Origin: JAEXOD01 sp964652025
GTDB lineage: Bacteria > Bacteroidota > Ignavibacteria > Ignavibacteriales > Melioribacteraceae
DNA length: 64,000 nucleotides
NCBI GenBank assembly: GCA_964652025.1
Contig: CAZYZX010000006.1
Location: 62,001-126,000 of the forward strand
Direction of reading: 5' to 3'
Position numbers and translations under genes: made by a program. The stretch's first letter is position 1; each line of letters opens with the position of its first letter. The notes beneath the pieces were generated by a model. It was not told where the DNA came from and searched no databases. It saw nothing but the letters and a program-made list of their open reading frames with translations. This document shows, one piece after another, positions 17,234-26,342 of this stretch.

Positions 17234-18340
17234 ATGATAAATTTGGAAACGATAGCTGAAAAGTTTGAAAATATTGTAACTGAAGGTGAAATAATAAAAA
17301 GCTTTGATAGAGTAAAGGATGAATATTTAACCCTTAAAATGGGAGTTGGTGTTAGAGTATGTAACAATTATTCAGTTCTTAAATTAAAGGGGAATGATGT
17401 TTTAGATTATATAAATAGAATTTCTACAAATTATGTATTAAATTTAAATGTTTTTGAACATAAAAATACAATTTTTACAAACGAAAAAGGAAGAATTATA
17501 GATCGTACAACTTTAATAAGATTAGAAGACAGTAATTTACTTGTTGGTGGATATTTCCCAGAAAAAAAATTGCTTGCTTGGTTTGAAAGATATATTATTA
17601 CGGAAGATATTCAGGTAGAAGATTATAAAGACAAAGTAGTTTTTCTGGAATTAATAGGGGGTCAAGCTTTTTCGTTTTTATCTTTAATGATAGATGAAAA
17701 AATTGATGAATTAAAAGAAAATAATGTTTTGAAGTGTGAAGTTGATGATATAAGGTTTATATTTCTAAAACCAAAGGAAGTAAATGGATTTAATAAATAT
17801 TGGTTAATATTTGAAAATAATAGTTTTGAAGAAGTATTAGAATTGTTGCAAAATCATCAAAGTTTTTACGATTTAAGGTTAGTTGGAGAAGTTGCTTATA
17901 ATATATACCGAGTAGAAAATGGGATACCAATTGCGCCATATGAAATAATACACAGGGTAAACCCACATGAAGTAAGGTTACTAGATGAAGTAGATTTTAA
18001 GAAGGGTTGTTATATTGGTCAAGAAGTAATAGCCAGATTAGATACTTATGATAAGGTGCAAAGATATATGATGGGGATATTGTTTGAAGAAGGCGATAAG
18101 TTAATAAATGTAAGTGAAGGTATAGTTTTATATAATGATGAAAAAAAAGAGGTAGGTTTTGTAACAAGTGTTGTAAAATCTGCATTATATGAAAAATATG
18201 CGGGATTAGGGTTTATTAAAAAAGATTATATGGAACTTGGTAGCGTTTACGATGTTTATATAAATGAAGAGAAAGTTACAAAAGCTATAATTACGGAGAT
18301 ACCGATAAAGTATGAAAATATATACAAAAACCGGAGATAA
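17234..18340 (+). CDS. ygfZ: YgfZ-type folate-binding protein (GcvT-like)
   Basis: YgfZ proteins resemble the T-protein of glycine cleavage, bind tetrahydrofolate and help iron-sulfur enzymes such as MiaB. The signature K-G-C-Y-x-G-Q-E appears as KKGCYIGQEVIARLDTYDKVQR near residues 256-275. An N-terminal GcvT-like domain starts at about residue 37 (LKMGVGVRVCNNYSVLKLKG). The 368 residues are slightly longer than the E. coli protein. AAGGA lies nine bases before the ATG. The last 29 bases overlap the start of the cobalamin adenosyltransferase gene. Function is inferred from the signature. Confidence 0.88.
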   Translation: MINLETIAEKFENIVTEGEIIKSFDRVKDEYLTLKMGVGVRVCNNYSVLKLKGNDVLDYINRISTNYVLNLNVFEHKNTIFTNEKGRIIDRTTLIRLEDSNLLVGGYFPEKKLLAWFERYIITEDIQVEDYKDKVVFLELIGGQAFSFLSLMIDEKIDELKENNVLKCEVDDIRFIFLKPKEVNGFNKYWLIFENNSFEEVLELLQNHQSFYDLRLVGEVAYNIYRVENGIPIAPYEIIHRVNPHEVRLLDEVDFKKGCYIGQEVIARLDTYDKVQRYMMGILFEEGDKLINVSEGIVLYNDEKKEVGFVTSVVKSALYEKYAGLGFIKKDYMELGSVYDVYINEEKVTKAIITEIPIKYENIYKNRR

Positions 18341-18851
18341 AGGGGAAACATCATTATTTGGTGGTCAGCGAGTATGGAAAGACGATTTAAGAATAGAATC
18401 TTATGGAACAGTAGACGAATTAAATAGTTTAATAGGATTAACATTAAGCGAGCCATGCTACGATGATATAAAAGAAGTGTTGCTAAGAATACAAAATAAC
18501 TTATTTGTTTTAGGAGCAGATTTAGCGACACCAGAAGATAAAAAAATAAGGATAGATAGGATTGGAGTAGATTTAATAGAAGAATCTGAACGAGATATAG
18601 ATTATTTTAGTGCCAGGATACCAGAACTTAAAGAGTTTATATTACCGGGAGGAACAAAAGTAGCATCTTTGTTGCATATGTGCAGAACGGTGTGTAGAAG
18701 AGCAGAAAGAAATGTTATAACATTAAATAAAAATGTTTCAATAAATCAAAATATTTTAGTATATTTGAATAGACTTTCTGATTTATTTTTTGTGATGGCA
18801 AGGTTTGACAACTACGTCAACGGTACCTCCGATATAAAATGGAAAAAATAA
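18312..18851 (+). CDS. pduO: Cob(I)alamin adenosyltransferase, PduO type
   Basis: The enzyme attaches the adenosyl group of ATP to cob(I)alamin to form coenzyme B12. The N-terminus MKIYTKTGDKGETSLFGGQR is the ATP-binding loop of the PduO/MMAB family. YGTVDELNSLIGL, LFVLGADLATPE, LPGGTKVASLLHMCRTVCRRAER and YLNRLSDLFFVMAR follow in the expected order over a usual length of 179 residues. The start overlaps ygfZ by 29 bases, pointing to co-transcription and coupling. The ssrA RNA begins four bases after the stop. No B12 riboswitch is visible upstream. Confidence 0.94.
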   Translation: MKIYTKTGDKGETSLFGGQRVWKDDLRIESYGTVDELNSLIGLTLSEPCYDDIKEVLLRIQNNLFVLGADLATPEDKKIRIDRIGVDLIEESERDIDYFSARIPELKEFILPGGTKVASLLHMCRTVCRRAERNVITLNKNVSINQNILVYLNRLSDLFFVMARFDNYVNGTSDIKWKK

Positions 18852-18855
18852 TATT

Positions 18856-19211
<356 letters not shown>

Positions 19212-19252
19212 AAATTTTAGATTAGGTAAATTAGAGCAATATTTATCCATTA

Positions 19253-20041
19253 TTAAGAATTATAATTTTTCAAGAACTCTTCTATTCTATTTGGGTCTAA
19301 TTCGTTTTCCCAATAGCCCTCTTTTTTAAAGTAACTTCCAATAATAAACGCATCACAATAAGGTTTAAATTGCTTTATATTATTAGCTGTTATTCCACTA
19401 CCGGCTAAAACGGGAATTGAGACAGAATTTTTAACTGCTTTAATTTCTTCTAAATTAGGTTCTTTACCGGTTGCGCTACCAGTAATAATTACTCCATCAC
19501 TTAAAAAGAATTGAGCAGCTTTAGCCGTTTCGGCAATATCTATATCGTTAGTTATGGCATGGCTGCTGTGCTTTTTTTTTATATCTGTAAAAACTTTAAT
19601 ATTTTCTGCATTAATATGCTTTCTATATCTTAAAATTTCTCCTGCATCAGAGTTAAATGTGCCTTCATCTGCTATATGGCTAAATACAAAGCCTTCTGCG
19701 CGTATAAAATCTGCACCAGCAGCGTATGCGGCAGCAATAGCATCTTTGTTTGCGCCTGCTAATATTTGTATTCCAGTAGGTACTTTGTATTTTTGCTTTA
19801 ATTCGTAAAGAATAATACTAAGAAGTGAAGTAATTTCTGGACCAACTTTTCTATTTAAGTAAGGTGTATCGTGCATGTTTTCAATCATTAAAATTGGGAT
19901 ATGAAACTTTAAATATAATTCTGCTTCGTCTAAAGCTTTTTGAATAATTGGTTTTACACTACCTTTAAATTTAGGGGTGCCGGGTAATGCATCCACATGT
20001 ATCATAGCAATTATTGGCTTGTTAAATGAAAACATTTCCAT
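19253..20041 (-). CDS. BtpA/SgcQ family protein
   Basis: BtpA was linked in cyanobacteria to photosystem I accumulation; the wider family (SgcQ) has a TIM-barrel fold related to phosphoribosyl-binding enzymes, with unclear substrates. The 262 residues fit: KPIIAMIHVDALPGTPKF at the start, MIENMHDTPYLNRKVGPEI, GIQILAGANKDAIAAAYAAGADFIRAEGFVFSHIADEG, and VIITGSATGKEPNLEEI before PVLAGSGITANNIKQF. The last two look like the phosphate-binding loops of the barrel. The gene stands alone on the minus strand between ssrA and the divergent GH5 gene. A role in photosynthesis cannot be concluded; most non-phototrophs carry this family with unknown function. Confidence 0.87.
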   Translation of the reverse strand: MEMFSFNKPIIAMIHVDALPGTPKFKGSVKPIIQKALDEAELYLKFHIPILMIENMHDTPYLNRKVGPEITSLLSIILYELKQKYKVPTGIQILAGANKDAIAAAYAAGADFIRAEGFVFSHIADEGTFNSDAGEILRYRKHINAENIKVFTDIKKKHSSHAITNDIDIAETAKAAQFFLSDGVIITGSATGKEPNLEEIKAVKNSVSIPVLAGSGITANNIKQFKPYCDAFIIGSYFKKEGYWENELDPNRIEEFLKNYNS

Positions 20042-20186
20042 ATAGTATTTTATTAAAATTATAAAAAGTTTATTATTTTAATAATAAATATAATTTATTG
20101 TACAATTAAATGCTTATAGAATAATAAATAAATTTTGGTTTAATTTTTGTTATATAAATAAAAAAAATAAAAAAATAAAGGTGAAT

Positions 20187-22181
20187 ATGATATTATTATA
20201 TTTAGTTTTAATAATTTTAGGTATTGTAATGAATATTGAAGGTAGCGGATTTTTAAAGCGTAGTGGAAAGACAATTGTAGATGGAAATGGTAATGAAGTA
20301 ATGTTACGAGGGATTGGAATAGGTGGTTACTTAGTTCCAGAAGGATATATGCTTCAAACTACATCATTTGCAAACGCTGCTTGGCAATTTAGGCAAAAAA
20401 TTAAAGATTTAATTGGTGAAGAAAAAACGGATCAGTTTTTTAAGTTATATCGTAAAAACTTTGTTACAAAAAAGGATGTAGAACAAATTAAAGCGTGGGG
20501 ATTTAATTCAATTAGATTACCAATGCATTACAATCTGATGACGCCACAAGATCAACCATTTGTTTACACAGAAGAAGGTTTTGCTATAATAGATAGTTTA
20601 TTAAGTTGGTGTAAAGAATATCAGATATATTTAATATTAGACTTGCACGCTGCGCCGGGAGGTCAAAGTAAAGATAATATTGCAGATTATAACCCTGCTT
20701 ATCCATGCTTGTGGGAAGATAATGTAGCTAAACTAAGAACAATTTATTTATGGCAAACAATAGCTGCAAGGTATGCTAACGAACAATGGATAGGTGGCTA
20801 TGACCTATTAAACGAACCTGTTTATGATTTTGGTTCTCAAGGGAATTTACCTTTAAGAGAGCTTTATATGCAAATTACCCAAGCTATACGTTCGGTGGAT
20901 CAAAATCATTTAATAATTGTTGAAGGTAATTGGTATGCAACAAATTTTAATGATTTAGCCCCTGCATGGGATGAAAATATGGCTTATAGTTTTCATAAAT
21001 ATTGGAATAACACTGATTATAATTCAATTGGCTATTTAATTAACTTACGTAATCAGACAAATTGTCCTTTATGGTTGGGTGAATCGGGTGAAAATTCTAA
21101 TCAATGGTTTACAGACTGTATAAAACTTGTAGAAACAAATAATATTGGTTGGGCATGGTGGACTTTGAAGAAGATTGAGGGTATAAATAGTATGATGTAT
21201 GTAAAAAAGCCCGCAGAGTATGATTATTTACTTAGATATTGGAATGGAACAGCACCAAAGCCAACGGTAGATTATGCTGTTAATGCGCTTAATAAGTTAG
21301 CAGAAAATTTAAAAATTGAAAATTGTATATTAAACAACGGCGTAATTGATGCCATGTTTAGACAAACCACCACAACCCAAACAATTCCATTTACATTAAA
21401 TTACATACCGGGTAAAGTTTTTGCTGTAAATTATGATATGGGGCAAAATAATTATGCATATAAAGATAATGATTATCAAAATACGGGTAATAATGGTGTA
21501 TGGAATAGTGGTTATCAATTTAGAAATGATGGTGTAGATATTGAAAAATGTAATGATGCAATAACAAATGGATATAGTGTTGGGTGGATTAACACTGGGG
21601 AATATTTAAATTATACAATATACGTTCAACAAAGTGGAATTTATAAACTTACATTTAGAATTGCATGTAACAATGCTGGCGGGAAAATATTAATGCGCTT
21701 AGACGGTCAAAATTTAGGTAGTTTAATTGATGTACCTGTTACTGGAGGTTGGACAAGTTGGGCTAATGTAGTTGTAAATAATATTAGTTTGCCTTCGGGC
21801 ACTCACACTTTAAATTTAATGTTTTTTAATGGTGGTTTTAATATAAACTATATTGATTTTGAATTAATAACTGTAGATGTTGAAGAAAATGAGAATAAAA
21901 GTGTAAGTGAATTTAAATTAAATCAAAACTTTCCCAATCCATTTAATCCAACAACAACAGTTAGTTTTAATTCTACGGTACAAGGTGAAGCTGCGTTAAA
22001 GATATATAGTAGTATAGGGGAGTTATTGAAAGTTATTAATTTAGGTAACATAGAATCTGGTTATTATGAACATGAAATAAACTTAGAAAATTATTCATCT
22101 GGGGTATATTTTTATAGTTTAGAAATAGTTGGAGAAAATAAGGTTTATAGAGATATAAAAAAGATGAGTTTAATTAAATAA
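20187..22181 (+). CDS. Secreted GH5-family glycosidase with CBM6-like module and type IX sorting tail
   Basis: This is an extracellular glycanase, 664 residues from ATG 20187. AAAGGTGA gives that ATG a good ribosome site, so the GTG at 20181 is less likely. A signal peptide covers about 1-15. The GH5 domain (about 25-360) shows RLPMHYNLM, LDLHAAPGGQ, the acid/base E210 in DLLNEP and the nucleophile E299 in WLGESGE. The CBM6-like jelly roll (about 380-555) has VNYDMGQNNYAYKDNDYQN and INTGEYLNYTIYV. The tail FPNPFNPTTTVSF...GVYFYSLE targets type IX export. Substrate could be cellulose, beta-glucan or mannan; sequence alone does not decide. It lies beside other exported proteins. Confidence 0.88.
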   Translation: MILLYLVLIILGIVMNIEGSGFLKRSGKTIVDGNGNEVMLRGIGIGGYLVPEGYMLQTTSFANAAWQFRQKIKDLIGEEKTDQFFKLYRKNFVTKKDVEQIKAWGFNSIRLPMHYNLMTPQDQPFVYTEEGFAIIDSLLSWCKEYQIYLILDLHAAPGGQSKDNIADYNPAYPCLWEDNVAKLRTIYLWQTIAARYANEQWIGGYDLLNEPVYDFGSQGNLPLRELYMQITQAIRSVDQNHLIIVEGNWYATNFNDLAPAWDENMAYSFHKYWNNTDYNSIGYLINLRNQTNCPLWLGESGENSNQWFTDCIKLVETNNIGWAWWTLKKIEGINSMMYVKKPAEYDYLLRYWNGTAPKPTVDYAVNALNKLAENLKIENCILNNGVIDAMFRQTTTTQTIPFTLNYIPGKVFAVNYDMGQNNYAYKDNDYQNTGNNGVWNSGYQFRNDGVDIEKCNDAITNGYSVGWINTGEYLNYTIYVQQSGIYKLTFRIACNNAGGKILMRLDGQNLGSLIDVPVTGGWTSWANVVVNNISLPSGTHTLNLMFFNGGFNINYIDFELITVDVEENENKSVSEFKLNQNFPNPFNPTTTVSFNSTVQGEAALKIYSSIGELLKVINLGNIESGYYEHEINLENYSSGVYFYSLEIVGENKVYRDIKKMSLIK

Positions 22182-22186
22182 AATAA

Positions 22187-22220
22187 GGGTAAAAGTCTTT
22201 TTAACTAAAGACTTTTGCCT
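22187..22220. terminator. Bidirectional terminator between convergent genes
   Basis: GGGTAAAAGTCTTT (22187-22200) pairs with AAAGACTTTTGCCT (22207-22220), 14 pairs with G-U at two positions, loop TTAACT. It sits between the GH5 stop and the convergent regulator gene, whose stop codon lies in the loop and arm. T-rich sequence follows on the minus-strand side. Confidence 0.7.
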
Positions 22221-22738
22221 GCAAGTTTAATAATTTCTGTTAAAGTTTCTTTAAGCTCTTTAATCTGGTTTTCTAGTAGCAAAATTTGATAAGATTCGCT
22301 AAGTTTAGTCCCAGATAGTAGCCAATTAATATCACAACCTAATTCTAATAGTTTACTTAAAATTTTGCAACCGGGTTCACGCTTTCCAGTAGTATATTGA
22401 TTTAATTGTTGAGGGGAAATTTCCAAAGCTTGGGCTAACTCTTTTAAAGTGGAATATTTTTGTTTTGCAAAAATTTTTATTCTTTCGCCTAAAATTTTTT
22501 GGTACTCTACATCTTGAAATAAGTTAGAATCAATATTTTCATCTCTAAAAATTGATAAATTGGCTTGATAATCCTCAATAATTTTTAGTACTTTGGAGGC
22601 AAAGGGGTCAGTAATTAATGAAGGATTAGATAAAATATGATTAAGAGAAGTTAAAGATGTACCAAGTTTATCTGCAATATATTTGGGGTTAACTCCAGAA
22701 GCAATGATAGTATTAATTAATTCGTGTTTCTTTTTCAT
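22205..22738 (-). CDS. Tandem helix-turn-helix transcriptional regulator
   Basis: The 177 residues appear to hold two XRE-like helix-turn-helix units and a coiled coil. The first (about 5-40, NTIIASGVNPKYIADKLGTSLTSLNHIL) is followed at about 80-145 by a classic XRE domain (ERIKIFAKQKYSTLKELAQALE, SPQQLNQYTTGKREP, CDINWLL). The C-terminus (ESYQILLLENQIKELKETLTEI) looks like a heptad dimerisation helix. Its ATG lies six bases from the T run of a strong terminator, leaving no room for a promoter, so transcription must cross or start inside that hairpin. Neighbours are secreted GH5 and FG-GAP proteins, which it might control. The target is unknown. Confidence 0.8.
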   Translation of the reverse strand: MKKKHELINTIIASGVNPKYIADKLGTSLTSLNHILSNPSLITDPFASKVLKIIEDYQANLSIFRDENIDSNLFQDVEYQKILGERIKIFAKQKYSTLKELAQALEISPQQLNQYTTGKREPGCKILSKLLELGCDINWLLSGTKLSESYQILLLENQIKELKETLTEIIKLAGKSL

Positions 22739-22743
22739 AATAA

Positions 22744-22777
22744 CATAAAAAAACCGGGTTCAATTATGAACCCGGTT
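22744..22777 (-). terminator. Strong terminator just before the HTH regulator start
   Basis: On the minus strand AACCGGGTTCA and TGAACCCGGTT pair over 11 bases around a four-base loop, followed by seven T. It lies 18 bases after the stop of the 1143-residue secreted protein. The end of the T run is only a few bases from the regulator ATG at 22738. Confidence 0.88.
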
Positions 22778-22795
22778 AAAATAAAATAATTTGGA

Positions 22796-25700
22796 TTATT
22801 TAATTAACATCATTTTCTTAGAAATAACCTCTGAACCAGCTTGTAACCTATAAATATAAGTACCACTAGCTAAGTTAGAAGCGTCGAAGTTAAAGCTATA
22901 AGTTCCAGCATTAAGAGTTTCACCGTTAACAATAACAGCAACTTCTTGACCAAGAACGTTATAAATTCTTAAATCTACATTAGAAGCTTGAGGTAATCCA
23001 AATCTAATAGTAGTAGTTGGGTTAAATGGGTTAGGATAATTTTGGTCTACAAAGAACTGAGTTGGAATTACAGAGCTGTAATTTTGTTCATCAACACCAA
23101 CAACTAAATTTGTAAAGCCAACGGTTTTAGCTTTAGTGAAAGCTTGACCAACAGTATTAAGTAAACCTTGATAATTATCACCAACAGCAATAGCAAAAGA
23201 AACCCAAGCTGTATCGTTAACGTTAAGGTTACCTACATAGCTACCAATCCAGCATCTGTAGTCACCCATTGTAGTAGGTTGTACGTTATCTTTTGTAGTA
23301 ATATAAGTAAAGCCATCTGTACGAATGGTTGAAGAGCTGCCGCCGACTTTAGCTTTATAACCAGAAGCACCATTTAATGCAACTAAGCCATAATAATATG
23401 GTTTAGTATTATCATATTGGTAAACAAAATGTCTTGTTTCATCGTATCCAGCTTTGTTGCTTGCATAATTATTTGCATCTATATCCCAATCTGCAAAAAT
23501 ACCTGCGTATAAATCATTAACTGTAGCAGAAGTTTTATTAACAAAACCATATCTTATAATAACATAGTTTTCACCGGTCTTTGAATAAGACTTTTGAATA
23601 ACGTGTAATCCATATGGAGTTGGTGCTTTACTATCAGTTATCACGCAAGATGATATCTGGTTAAAGTTTGCATCTGATGTGAACCCACTGCCAAAAGTTC
23701 CGGTAACATTTTCTAAATCACCAATAACATAGCTACCGACTGAACCATTAATTTTAGCAACAGATTGAGTACCAAAAACTAGACCACCGGTATACATACC
23801 GTTTTGACCTTTGTAAACAACACCAGTACCAACAGAGTTAAAACTAGCATCTGTATAAGCACCAATAGCACCCATGTTGAAAATACCAGCTTGTAAATCA
23901 CCAGTATTATGAACTAGTTCAAGAGTATCTTCTTGAGCATTTAAGTTATTAGTAAATGTTACTGTAAATGTATCTACAGATGAAACTAAGGTAGCTTCTG
24001 CACCTTTAACTCTAACTGTCCATTTAAATGTTATATCTGGATTAGCACCCATTAACTGTAAAACTTTAGCAGCAGTTAAGTTATAAGTTGTATCAGTTAA
24101 AGCAGTAGAAGTAATTAAGTTAGGAAGAGCTAAGAACTGATAGATTAAGTTATCGTTGTTAAAATCTAATGCTTTACGCCATTTTACAGTAAATGACCCA
24201 TTAGCATTAGTTACAGGAACAACAGCATTGTTAGCTGGTTCTAACAAATTAAAATAAGGTGATGGAGGAGCTGGAACATTAGAGGTAATATCTGCATACC
24301 AGCTTGGGGTTATTTGATAACCATCGTTATGTACGGTTGTAGATGATGTATATTGAGTTGCTACACCCTTTACAGTAATTGGGAATGTAGGAGCTTGATT
24401 ATCATCCAAGTCTGTATCTTTATCAACACGTAAAACGATTTTGTTAAATCCGTCCCAAATTTGCATGTTAGCATCTGCGTTAGCTGCTGGCCATGCAGGA
24501 GATCCAGGTGCTAAACCTACACCTTTAATTTGAATGTAACGACCTTCGTATTGTTCTGGGTTAGCTAAATATTGTTTAATTGTTAAATCAATAGGATCTA
24601 CTGGGTTGCCACCATCTAAAAAGATTACATCATTAGCAACATTAGTTAAAGTTAATTGAGCAGTACCACGGAAATATTCTAATTTCCCAGTAACAAGTAA
24701 TCTATCTCCTTTTTGGAAAACAGGACCGCCACCAGTTTCGCTACCTTTTGTAATGTTAATACCACCAGTAGCATCTTGAATGTAGTAGCTAAATCTATTT
24801 GCAGAAGCAGTAAAGTTAACAGAGTTAACAACACCTAACACTGTAAATGTTTGACCAACATTATCAGGTTGGAAATCACCATTAGCATCTACTTTAACTG
24901 TAGCAATTGGGGTTGCATTTCCAACAGGTACATAGTTAAGTATAATTAAAGGAGTAGCAGAACCGTAAGAACTTGAGTAAAGAACTTCTTTATCTGCATC
25001 AGCATTTAAGTTTGATATACTAATTATTGCCCATCTGTTACCTGTTAAAGGATAGCCACTATCAATCATTTTAACAGTGTAGTTACCTGGGTTAGTAATA
25101 TCACCACTTTGATATTCTAATTTGTAGATACCAGCATCAGGAACACCATCTCTTGTACCAAAAACTATATCTAATTTACCATTACCATCAACATCACCCA
25201 TATCAGAAGAGTAAATTCTTCCACCAGTTTGTAAGTCATTAAGTTGATAAGTTTTTAATGTATCTGCATCTTTTCTTAATAAGTAAACGTGGTTATCAGA
25301 AGCTGAATAAAAACTACCAACTAAAATTTCTTTTTGCCCATCGTTATCTAAATCTACAACTTGAGCAGAAAGCCAAGAACCACCAGGTGAAGCGTTAACT
25401 TGTTTTGGCATAGCTGTCCAAACGCCGTTAACTCTTTTAATTGTGGAAATTGTACCATTTTGTGAGAATAAATAAATAGTGTTATCTAAAATAGCTAAGT
25501 CGTAAATTGTAGATGCGTCAATATTAGTCATACCTAAACCAGAAGCTTCCATAGTCCAAACTTCGCTACCATCGCCATTATCTGGAATGTTGCTAACAGA
25601 GATAATACCAAATCTTTCTCCAGCAACACGGCTGCAGAAAACAATTTCTTTTTGGTTATCTTCGTCAATATCAGTTAAGAACCAACGAATAGGTCTTAAA

Positions 25701-26227
25701 TTGTAACCATCTTGATTAACCATGCTCCATCTAGCATTTGGTTTATATGTACCATCACCATTATCAACACCCATAATATCGCTACCATCACCTTTCTCTT
25801 CGTATACAACGATACGGGAAGGATTTTGGTTAACAGTGCCAGATAAATTATTTACAGGTCCCCAAATAATTTCCATTTTACCATCATTATCCCAATCGCC
25901 ATATGTTAATGCAGGCCAAGTGTTTTGTTTTTCTACGCCAGGTAAAACAGTAGACCAAACAAGTTCCCAAGTACCATTATTTAATTCATATTTGTAAATT
26001 CTTGGAATAACTTCGTCTGGTGTATCTGCTACGTTATTGTTAACTGCATAGATTTCAATTTTGCCGTCACCATCAAAATCAACACCAGAAACAACGTTAC
26101 CAAATCCACCAACTTCAATTGCAGGTGGGGGAATAATTGCGCTTCTTACGTACAAATCTTGGGCTAAAATAGCTGAAGATAGTAGCAAGACTAAAATAAT
26201 TGAGTTAAAAAGTCTGTTAGACTTCAT
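22796..26227 (-). CDS. Large secreted FG-GAP/VCBS repeat protein with type IX sorting tail
   Basis: The 1143-residue protein starts at ATG 26227, chosen because GGAGGT lies just upstream and a signal peptide (NRLFNSIILVLLLSSAILAQ) follows at once. Residues about 25-400 are an FG-GAP-type propeller with at least five D-x-D-x-D-G-like calcium loops (FDGDGKIEIYAV, WDNDGKMEII, DEDNQKEIVF, LDNDGQKEILVG, VDGNGKLDIVFG). An OB-fold-like unit follows at about 440-600 (FTVLGVVNSV, QKGDRLLVTGKLEYFRGTAQL). Later come a fibronectin-like section and a beta domain. The tail is NYPNPFNPTTTIRF. It is probably an extracellular adhesin or binding protein. No catalytic motif is seen. Confidence 0.85.
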   Translation of the reverse strand: MKSNRLFNSIILVLLLSSAILAQDLYVRSAIIPPPAIEVGGFGNVVSGVDFDGDGKIEIYAVNNNVADTPDEVIPRIYKYELNNGTWELVWSTVLPGVEKQNTWPALTYGDWDNDGKMEIIWGPVNNLSGTVNQNPSRIVVYEEKGDGSDIMGVDNGDGTYKPNARWSMVNQDGYNLRPIRWFLTDIDEDNQKEIVFCSRVAGERFGIISVSNIPDNGDGSEVWTMEASGLGMTNIDASTIYDLAILDNTIYLFSQNGTISTIKRVNGVWTAMPKQVNASPGGSWLSAQVVDLDNDGQKEILVGSFYSASDNHVYLLRKDADTLKTYQLNDLQTGGRIYSSDMGDVDGNGKLDIVFGTRDGVPDAGIYKLEYQSGDITNPGNYTVKMIDSGYPLTGNRWAIISISNLNADADKEVLYSSSYGSATPLIILNYVPVGNATPIATVKVDANGDFQPDNVGQTFTVLGVVNSVNFTASANRFSYYIQDATGGINITKGSETGGGPVFQKGDRLLVTGKLEYFRGTAQLTLTNVANDVIFLDGGNPVDPIDLTIKQYLANPEQYEGRYIQIKGVGLAPGSPAWPAANADANMQIWDGFNKIVLRVDKDTDLDDNQAPTFPITVKGVATQYTSSTTVHNDGYQITPSWYADITSNVPAPPSPYFNLLEPANNAVVPVTNANGSFTVKWRKALDFNNDNLIYQFLALPNLITSTALTDTTYNLTAAKVLQLMGANPDITFKWTVRVKGAEATLVSSVDTFTVTFTNNLNAQEDTLELVHNTGDLQAGIFNMGAIGAYTDASFNSVGTGVVYKGQNGMYTGGLVFGTQSVAKINGSVGSYVIGDLENVTGTFGSGFTSDANFNQISSCVITDSKAPTPYGLHVIQKSYSKTGENYVIIRYGFVNKTSATVNDLYAGIFADWDIDANNYASNKAGYDETRHFVYQYDNTKPYYYGLVALNGASGYKAKVGGSSSTIRTDGFTYITTKDNVQPTTMGDYRCWIGSYVGNLNVNDTAWVSFAIAVGDNYQGLLNTVGQAFTKAKTVGFTNLVVGVDEQNYSSVIPTQFFVDQNYPNPFNPTTTIRFGLPQASNVDLRIYNVLGQEVAVIVNGETLNAGTYSFNFDASNLASGTYIYRLQAGSEVISKKMMLIK

Positions 26228-26342
26228 TATACCTCCATATAATGTTAATAATAAGTTGTTAATTAAATCTTTCAAAATCATAAATCAATTTAGCAAAAAA
26301 TAAGCATAAGTTTCAATTAAAAATGAATAAAATAATCAAAAT

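Noticed and set aside
18200..18312. Cobalamin riboswitch for pduO
   Set aside because: pduO starts inside ygfZ, and no B12-box-like sequence is visible upstream.
18805..18838. TTGACA and TATAAA within pduO as a standard ssrA promoter
   Set aside because: Spacing of 22 bases is outside the usual 16-18, so I did not list it as a promoter.
25722..26303. Plus-strand frames opposite the FG-GAP gene
   Set aside because: They mirror the calcium-loop repeats of the real gene and have no family signal.
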